DNA of 64,000 nucleotides, taken from positions 24,123,383 through 24,187,382 of the forward strand of contig CM044956.1 in NCBI GenBank assembly GCA_024516035.1. The letters run 5' to 3'. The stretch's first letter is position 1. The number at the start of each line of letters is the position of its first letter. Below the pieces are notes generated by a model. It saw only the letters and a list, made by a program, of their open reading frames with translations, searched no databases and was not told the DNA's origin. The DNA is from Bactericera cockerelli (taxonomy: Eukaryota; Arthropoda; Insecta; Hemiptera; Triozidae). Shown here piece after piece: positions 57,668 through 64,000 of the stretch. Both the position numbers and the translations under genes were made by a program.

Positions 57668-57702
57668 CTCAACCAAACACCTGGGCCGAGGTGTGAAGAA
57701 CT
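57668..57702 (-). repeat. terminal hairpin motif, copy 4 (inverted)
   Basis: Minus strand: GAGTTCTTC, ACACCTCGGCCCAGGTGT, TTGGTTG. One mismatch in the palindrome. The GGGCCTGTCTCGAG upstream parallels the CTGTCTC before copy 1. Confidence 0.75.
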
Positions 57703-57709
57703 CGAGACA

Positions 57710-58385
57710 GGCCCCACTACTCATTTTACAGAAACTTTGTGAGGGTAATCACAAAGCAATAAATTGCATAAATAATTAATAAGGAACATATTATAAAAAC
57801 CCAAAGTAGTGCTAGAATTTTTCACACATTAATTTTCTTTGTTGTTAGTTTCATTAGGGAAGCGCAATTCATTTGGTGCTTGAAATTTATTACCTTATGG
57901 TTAGCTGTCTACTTTCTACCTCTACTTGCTGCTCCTCGGACAGCGTCATGGAAGGGGACTTGGAGAGAACACTAGTCTAAGCATGCAACACACTCAACAA
58001 ACTACAAACATGAGTGTGTTGTGCGTGTTTACCGAGTCCAATCCTCAACAAATCAGACAACTGAAGCACAAACAAAAAACAGTAGAGATAGAGAGAGAGA
58101 GACTGATCAAAATTGAGCAGCAACTATTCCAAGATTCAACCTTCACCTTTCAAGAAAAAAATTCAAAGAAAATATTCTTTCCAAGTTTTCTGATGTCTGA
58201 ATATTAAAAGAAGAAAATGTTCTCTCACAACAATGGAATAAAAATTAGTTTTGAGCGAGGTGAAACTTTTCTCTTCGGACCCTGCAAGTAGTTTTTCCAT
58301 TCTGAGGCCAATTTTGATGTCACCTTCGCTTCTATTGTGTACCTAGAACCTGGACACACATAGTCATTTCCTCCTGTAGTACATC
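57710..58385. other. unassigned DNA
   Basis: The 93-aa ORF at 57926-58207 is glutamine/lysine-rich but has no recognisable domain. I do not call it a gene. Confidence 0.35.
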
Positions 58386-58468
58386 CCTCCCTCAGCAATA
58401 CTTTTCTGTTTATACTGATTAAAATAGAGAGGTTAGTTGATGGCATAGATATTCAGAACTATTACCTG

Positions 58469-59116
58469 CAGTGTTGCCAGACGTACTATTATAATAGTAT
58501 TTGTACTATTATCAGACCCCAAATACTATGTACTATCGTAACATGGCAATCGTACGCAAAAATACTATTATTTTGGTATTTCAAATATTTCAATGAATTT
58601 TTATTTCGGTGATAAAATTTACCCTGGAACTTTCTCTAATCGGGTGTTTAAATAATTTTATCACACTAAAAAATACAGGCATTGTAAATTTTATTATCGT
58701 CATTTTCTTGTATGCTACTTATTTTTCTTGTATGCTGTACGAGGGTGATACTGGAGGCTGCCCCACTTTAAAGCAGCTATTAACTGTCATCACAAGGCTG
58801 AGTGAACCCCAACTACTTGGCAGATTCTATGCCACTGCCGGGAATCGAACCCTGGACCTCTAGTGTGATACCCACTTGGTCATGGAGGCTTACCTACTTA
58901 TAATATAATAAAAACAACAAATATGCCCTTATGCCCACTATTAATGGTATAAGTATGATGCGATACATTATTGAAATACGATATAAGTATTATATCATAC
59001 CCCTTCCCCTCCCAAAAGTTCCCAAACAATTTCTGAGCGTACTATCCTACTTGAGCAAAATACTATTATTTTTTGAAATAGTACTATTATGACCCAAACA
59101 AAATCTGGCAACACTG
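58469..59116. mobile_element. hAT-family non-autonomous element, 648 bp
   Basis: The tips are CAGTGTTGCCAGACGTACTA and, inverted, CAGTGTTGCCAGATTTTGTT. The 8-bp duplication ATTACCTG is at 58461-58468 and 59117-59124. Both subterminal regions are rich in TACTATTAT. CAGTGTTGCCA tips plus an 8-bp duplication are typical of hAT. A SINE is nested inside. The uninterrupted copy nearby contains ATTACCTG only once, which confirms the boundaries. Confidence 0.95.
58740..58893 (-). repeat. tRNA-derived SINE nested in the hAT element
   Basis: Minus strand: AGCCTCCATGACCAAGTGGG as A box and CCAGGGTTCGATTCCCGGCA with a perfect B box. The body contains GGGGTTCACTCAGCCTTGTG, similar to the GGGGTTCACTCATGGTGAGG of the SINE at 541-729. 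It ends near the GTATCACCCTCGTAC block. Confidence 0.75.
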
Positions 59117-59226
59117 ATTACCTGCTGATGAGAGCAAATAAGTTCGAAACAGCTGTCCAGGTATGTTCTGATATTCATGCACATCTAATACAACTTCTCA
59201 CTTTTCTGTTTATACTGATTATACTG

Positions 59227-59860
59227 ATACTAAATGCCACTCATAACTCTATTCTAAATTCTATTCCCAGTTTTTTCCTCGAAAGTATCTGGTATTGGAT
59301 TTTGGGAGTTATTTTTAATATTTTTATATTTCAATTCCATGTATATACTTAGGTTTTGAGGCTTGAATGAAAAGGTTTGAAGAACTTTGTATCCATGAGT
59401 ATTTGATGTAATTCTCATTATCTGGAACAGTCCTGAAGAAGATGAAACTACAATACCGTCATTGTTATTACTTTTGTATTAGTTTATTCATTAAAATAAT
59501 AAACTGCTGTTCACCTTACAAAACAAGCTTAGTCTCGGGGAAAAAAGCAAATAATAATACAGAGCTCTGGTAAAAAGTTTTGAGCATTACTTTATTTTCA
59601 TTTTTGTTTATATTGTTGGAAACCTTTTTTTTCCATTTCTATTTTTCTTAAATAATAAATTATCTTATGTACGTAGATTATGCATCTAAATATTTCTGCT
59701 CTGTACATCGCTTGTTATTTAAAGTAATTTTACTATTTTAATAGATGAAAATAGCAAAGAAAATAGATTCTTTTCCTGGTTCTCGTAGTACAATATACCT
59801 AAAATCACATCTATGAAGAATAGGTAGATCATAGGTGAGGTTATTTAAAGTTTATCAGTA
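59227..59860. other. unassigned AT-rich DNA
   Basis: No feature. Confidence 0.4.
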
Positions 59861-59861
59861 T

Positions 59862-60040
59862 CAGTATAAACAGAAAAGTGAGAAGTTGTACTAGATGTAC
59901 ATGAAAATCAGAACATACCTGGACAGCTGTTTCGAGCTAATTTGCTCTCATCAGCAGGTAATAGTTCTGAATATCCATGCCATCAACTAATCTCCATATT
60001 TTAATCAGTATAAACAGAAAAGTGAGAAGTTGTACTAGAT
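59862..60040 (-). repeat. empty-site copy of the repeat at 58408-59226
   Basis: Reads AGTATAAACAGAAAAGTGAG, then CAGAACATACCTGGACAGCT, then CTCATCAGCAGGTAATAGTT and CTGAATATCCATGCCATCAA. It is the inverse of the interrupted copy with the hAT element missing and one copy of the target. AGTATAAACAGAAAAGTGAGAAGTTGTACTAGATGTAC-type sequence recurs at 60005, so the copy is bounded by short direct repeats. Confidence 0.85.
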
Positions 60041-60750
60041 GTACTAGCGAATATATCTTCCTAGCGAACAGCATGAAACTCTATATGTAGATATTTCACT
60101 CCTTATGCCAGCACTGTAGAGACCTATCAGCAGAATTTCCATGAACCGCACCGGGTGGGGCCTAAAGCAAAACTCGGGATCTCAATGTTTATTCACGTAC
60201 TCCAAATCCTGCACAGCTTTAATCTTTCTCCTCTATGAACAATATAAACCTGCGTTCACAGCAAATGCTTCTACATCCCAACCATTTCCAAATCTCTATA
60301 TCTTACGGCCTTTCGACTTACTGAATTTACTTATGAAAATCTACTACAGTGGCTCCAACTTAAAAAGCTTTTCAAAATCTTCTCCATAGTTTAATAGCTT
60401 TCGAGTTCATATATGAGAGTAACTTTCACTGAATTAAGTCTGATAATAGTTCAGTTCGTGAGTGAAGCGGCAAGTGTATTTGAAAGATATGGCCCCCGAC
60501 TTTACAGGAATTTCGGAAGATTAAAAGTTGGGTGAATGCTTAGAAGTCTAGACATTATTGCTATGAATTATCTAAACAGAGAGCGCAACATACTTGGAAT
60601 CTTGCATTGTTCTAATTTCTGTGTTTTATAATTACTGACTGTTTGCTATAACGTGGAATATTTATTGTATCCATTTAATTTATTTTTTGAAAGAGTTTTC
60701 CCAATACCACCATCAAACAGCTCTTTATAAAGTCAATCCATCCATCTCTA
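60041..60750. other. unassigned DNA
   Basis: No supported gene or repeat. Confidence 0.4.
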
Positions 60751-60753
60751 TGT

Positions 60754-60898
60754 GCTAAAATATGAAACAAGATTAAAGTTAAGATAAGCCCACTTGCCAC
60801 AAGTTGGAGCTTCAAACCAATCACAGCGCACTATAGTCCAAGTTGAGGGATAGTCTGTCTTATCTTAACTTTAATAATGTTTTATAATTTGGCTCAAA
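60754..60898. mobile_element. small MITE, ~145 bp
   Basis: Inverted arms: ATGAAACAAGATTAAAGTTA and AGATAAGCC on the left; TCTTATCTTAACTTTAATAA and TGTTTTATAATTTGGCTC on the right. A solo arm (AATCTTAACTTTCATTCTGT, then TTTATAATTCGGCC) lies at 61707-61748. Target duplication not clear. Confidence 0.6.
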
Positions 60899-60990
60899 GT
60901 ATTACGAAACCAAACGGTCTCTTCTGATATAAAACGGTAGAGTAGATAATTATATTACTTCTAAAATGTCTAAATTTCTTAATTTAGATA

Positions 60991-61170
60991 AAGGGTTGGG
61001 TGGAAGAGATTGCCACAGGCAATAACCCGGCCCTTTAGGTAGGACATTAGCTTTTTGTTCTTGTGTCTTTGTTCAATCTATAATTTTTTTTTAATAATTT
61101 CATTGTAATTTACTGTATGTATATATTTTACTTTCTTTTGCCTAATAAAGCATAATATAATAATAATTTA
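60991..61170 (+). repeat. retroelement 3' tail, plus-strand copy
   Basis: AAGGGTTGGGTGGAAGAGAT, TGCCACAGGCAATAACCC, GGCCCTTTAGG, AT-rich DNA, CCTAATAAAGC and a (TAA)n end. Clearest copy of the family at 3738-3905 and 46015-46168. Confidence 0.7.
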
Positions 61171-61955
61171 GCACTACAGGAGGCTATTATAACTTGTATA
61201 GAAAAAAAAACTATTTCTTAGCTTCCACCCACCCCCGCCATCTCGAAGAGAATGCATTATAAATATATTACTTTTCTTCGACAACAAGTACAGTAACCCC
61301 TTAATTGAATTACCAACTATGTATGAGGATTCCAACCTAAGTTACAGCGAAGTCTTTCACTTCCGCCATAATACTCGTAGATTGTTTCTCCTAATTGTGT
61401 TCTAATGGAAATGTCTTTTTAAAAGACTTCCCTGGGACTTCAGCCCAGGGGTAGTTTTGATTGTACCATTTGATTTGACGTCGTATAAATCACTAAACTC
61501 TGCTCCCCCCTACTAACGTGTTCAATTGCCTGACGCGCCCTCGCCCTGGCTTATTTATGTCTCCCTCTTTCTCTCTCTCACTTTCATCTCTATTTTCTCT
61601 TTCATTTATTTTCATTAACTGTATCAGAATACTGTGTGGTTTTTTGAGAGAATGAGGACGCCAAGAAAATCAACCTATCTCAGTATAGCCCGACTTCAGG
61701 TAAAATCTAGCTAATCTTAACTTTCATTCTGTTTTATAATTCGGCCCTGAGGCTAGTGAAAGTTTATTTATTAAATCACGTACGAAATAGCCTTATTAGA
61801 ATGATTTATTCCGAAAGTTTTTTTGATATCAGTCACCGTTTACGAATTCTGCTCAAATTTAATTATTGACGAAAATTTAACCCCTGATCCCAGGGAAAAA
61901 TTTCATGAAGGTCGGTAATTATTGTAATTAATATTTCAGGTATTAAACAAAGATA
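61171..61955. other. unassigned DNA
   Basis: Apart from the solo MITE arm at 61707-61748, nothing recognised. Confidence 0.4.
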
Positions 61956-61957
61956 AA

Positions 61958-62446
61958 CCTATGTGTTGAAGGAACTTCTGGAAGGAACTTCTAAAAGAGC
62001 ACTCTAGGAACATCGCAAAGTTCCTAGGAACTACAGCTTGACCAGGATTAAGGTATTATACCTTATACTTTTCCTAACTGTGAACGCGAGGCTTTCTCGT
62101 GTGACAATTTGAGATATTTTCAACCAAAGCGGGGAAACCAATCTGGTCCGTAGTCCTTAACTTCGGCCGTGCTTCTGATGACTTTTTCAAGTAGAGTGAT
62201 CGATTCCGGGCAAGGGTGCTAGGTGGGGTTGACCCGATTCAGATTTTGGCTGTTACCGTTTCAGCTGTAGAAGCATTTTACGGCGGAACTTTCGACTCTC
62301 GCCGGAAACGTCCATTAAAAATAGAAGTTCCTGGGAACAACTCGATGTTCCTAGGAGCTTCTAGAAATTTCTGAAAAATTATAAATTTAAATCGGGAACA
62401 TCTAGAAGAACTTCGCGAAATCGGAAAGTTCCTGCAACATAGGTAT
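61958..62446. mobile_element. possible TIR element rich in GTTCCTAGGAAC motifs
   Basis: Left ACCTATGTGTTGAAGGAACT and, inverted from the right, ACCTATGTTGCAGGAACTTT. AGTTCCT, TTCCTAGGAA and GGAACTTC motifs recur near both ends (about 61970-62030 and 62320-62440). No target duplication was found and no ORF, so the assignment is tentative. Confidence 0.4.
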
Positions 62447-64000
62447 ATTTGAGTGTCCATTGTCAATTTGTGTAACAATGAATATCTTCTAAATACAGTA
62501 TAATGTACAATTCTACTTTTATCCACATTACTACTGATGAGGACCACTACCACCCAGTATATTCATGTAGGTAATGTTCTCTCGCATCGTTTACACATCT
62601 TCAACCCAGGCAGTAATAATAATTTATTCCCGTATATTGTTTCAAATGCAGTAGGACACAGTGTTACGTGTCCTGCAGGGACAAGATGCATTTGTCGCCC
62701 CCTCCTCCAGGGACCTATCCATCCTCATTTTGGTTGTGACACATCAGCTGGCACATCCGCTCGTCACTTTATTGGTCGACTCTGATTTTATTTGGAGTCA
62801 CGAAACTACATATACAGAAATGTAACTAGGTACATAAGTAGAATACTTAAGACACTAAAAGTAATATAAAGAAGTCAAAAAAATGAAATTATTTTCAAGT
62901 GGAATAAAAGATAAATCAGACATCTCGTTTAGTAAGCTTATCTTGTTGTGTGATTTGAAGAAAAAACAACTATCTTTTATACGTGGTACTCCATGCATGA
63001 CCTTGTTATCTGAAGTCAAGTGGTTTATAAGATAGTATTAAAATTAATAAATAAAATAGGAAATTTGTGACATACATCAGCATTCTCACATAATTTGACA
63101 AGTAATGGTAAAAAAACCATTTATGCCACATATCTACTATAAACAAGGTATATTCTATTCTATTCTACTTTAATGTTTAGCATAGCCTGAGAAAGCCTCG
63201 AATTATTATTGAACAGGGGGAGAAGAGATGATGGGTTTTACTTGGCTGTGCAACTAACTGTAAGAAATAAATAAGCAAGTCTTAAGACTCTAACTTTGAG
63301 CGCAGCCTAAGAAAGAATGCAAGGAAAGCATAATTCTCTCAGCAGTTATATAAAACACTGAATCGCGTCGAAAGTAAAACAGCATAAACACTGGAGCAAC
63401 CATTTAGAAGGAAAAGAGGAAAAATGTTAATTAAATCTAGCACTGCTATTTGCATACTAATTAGGCGTTATTATTCCAACATACACCAGGGATGCGTTTG
63501 TTTTTACTGGGAGAATAATTTGTCCAGAACAGGGACGGTAATGTGAACGCTGATTATTATGAACGCACTCGGTAATGTCTGGGTCTCTTCGCATAGATCT
63601 GAGCGATAATTTGTCGGAATATACTCGGTACGTGGCTTGTATGAAAAGAAATTATTTTAGTTACATTGTTTGCAGTGGCAAGCAGTGGAATTTGTTTCAC
63701 ATCATGTTTTAGGTCGCAACTATTTCGGTTACAACTCACTCAGCCTTGCTACAACACTGTTAGTAGTTCCTCAAGCCTTTAAAAGATTCTCCAGAATAAC
63801 GTTTCCTTTGAACACTTTAGACTTTTGTCAATAGTCATTACTTGTAGGAAGACTAGGAAGTACAAGTAATGTTGGAGACCTCTTTCCAATTCCCGTCTCC
63901 TTCCTGCAACATTGCTGCGAGTTCTACTCTTATATTAAGTTCATATTTCTAAACTTGAACCTCGGCCAGAAAATATGATATTCTACTCCAGTTCTCTGCC
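62447..64000. other. unassigned DNA
   Basis: The 82-aa ORF at 62537-62785 contains several cysteines (VTCPAGTRCICRPLL) but no splice context or domain I can confirm. Otherwise no gene, repeat pair or RNA gene seen. Confidence 0.35.

Larger units (their letters stand above)
58408..59226 (+). repeat. dispersed repeat copy interrupted by a hAT element
   Basis: The outer parts, from TTTCTGTTTATACTGATTAA through GATATTCAGAACTATTACCTG and from ATTACCTGCTGATGAGAGCA to CTTTTCTGTTTATACTGA, form one repeat. Its uninterrupted copy is the reverse complement at about 59862-60010. TTTCTGTTTATACTGAT borders both sides. Confidence 0.8.

Noticed and set aside
62537..62785. Cysteine-containing 82-aa ORF as a possible exon
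   Set aside because: No domain match that I trust, no clear splice sites or neighbouring exons. Left as unassigned.

Overview
The window looks like a gene-poor, AT-rich, repeat-dominated piece of an arthropod (probably insect) nuclear genome. The basis is a transposon-rich landscape of Tc1/mariner, pogo/Tigger, hAT and SINE sequences, long CT/GA microsatellites, a 100-N scaffold gap, and no operons or bacterial-style genes. A hemipteran is a reasonable guess from the repeat style, but that is inference. I found no convincing host gene exon. Nearly all open reading frames above 60 codons are chance or microsatellite ORFs. The one intact coding region is a Tc1-family transposase (start preferred at 46515, end 47573) inside a complete 1628-bp element.

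Layout. 0-9 kb: a tRNA-headed SINE joined to a 0.38-kb repeat whose inverted copy lies at 19.7-20.1 kb, a CT microsatellite, a gap, a short retroelement 3' tail, a 1236-bp TIR element with nine copies of one 15-mer (4931-6166), a small palindromic MITE, and a 5S-rRNA-derived SINE (8831-9091). 10.9-11.8 kb: a pyrimidine tract followed by a purine tract. 12.75-16.02 kb: a 34-bp minisatellite split by a 2.65-kb insertion that begins with a near-perfect palindrome of about 0.5 kb and ends in a hairpin motif seen three more times in the window. 16.25-16.66 kb: a 30-bp minisatellite. 17-18 kb: first copies of a 0.7-kb dispersed family (others at 31.5, 35.2, 38.1 and 51.3 kb). 22.6-24.8 kb: a TIR element with 0.45-kb TIRs and a broken transposase C-terminus. 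30.1-31.1 kb: a hAT element with exact 8-bp target duplications, a BED-finger remnant and dense CGATATATCG motifs.

42.6-48.3 kb is a nested stack. A retroelement tail is split by a 3.3-kb element with arms of about 0.95 kb, each built from tandem ~0.5-kb units. That element carries a decayed gene for a repeated insect protein with a cysteine-rich CXC domain. Next to it lie the intact Tc1 element and a Tigger/pogo remnant. 49.2-51.3 kb: two hairpin elements ending CAGGGTG/CACCCTG with TA target sites. 51.6-53.8 kb: a probable hAT-like element. 58.4-60.05 kb: a hAT element with an exact 8-bp duplication, whose empty-site copy lies 0.8 kb away in inverse orientation. 60.7-62.5 kb: small MITEs and another retroelement tail.

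The sequence shows mobile elements inserting into one another, not a pathway. Three points stand out: the long-TIR CXC element, SINEs that share one body under either a tRNA or a 5S head, and the clustered subterminal motifs in several elements. All classifications come from reading alone; no searches were run.
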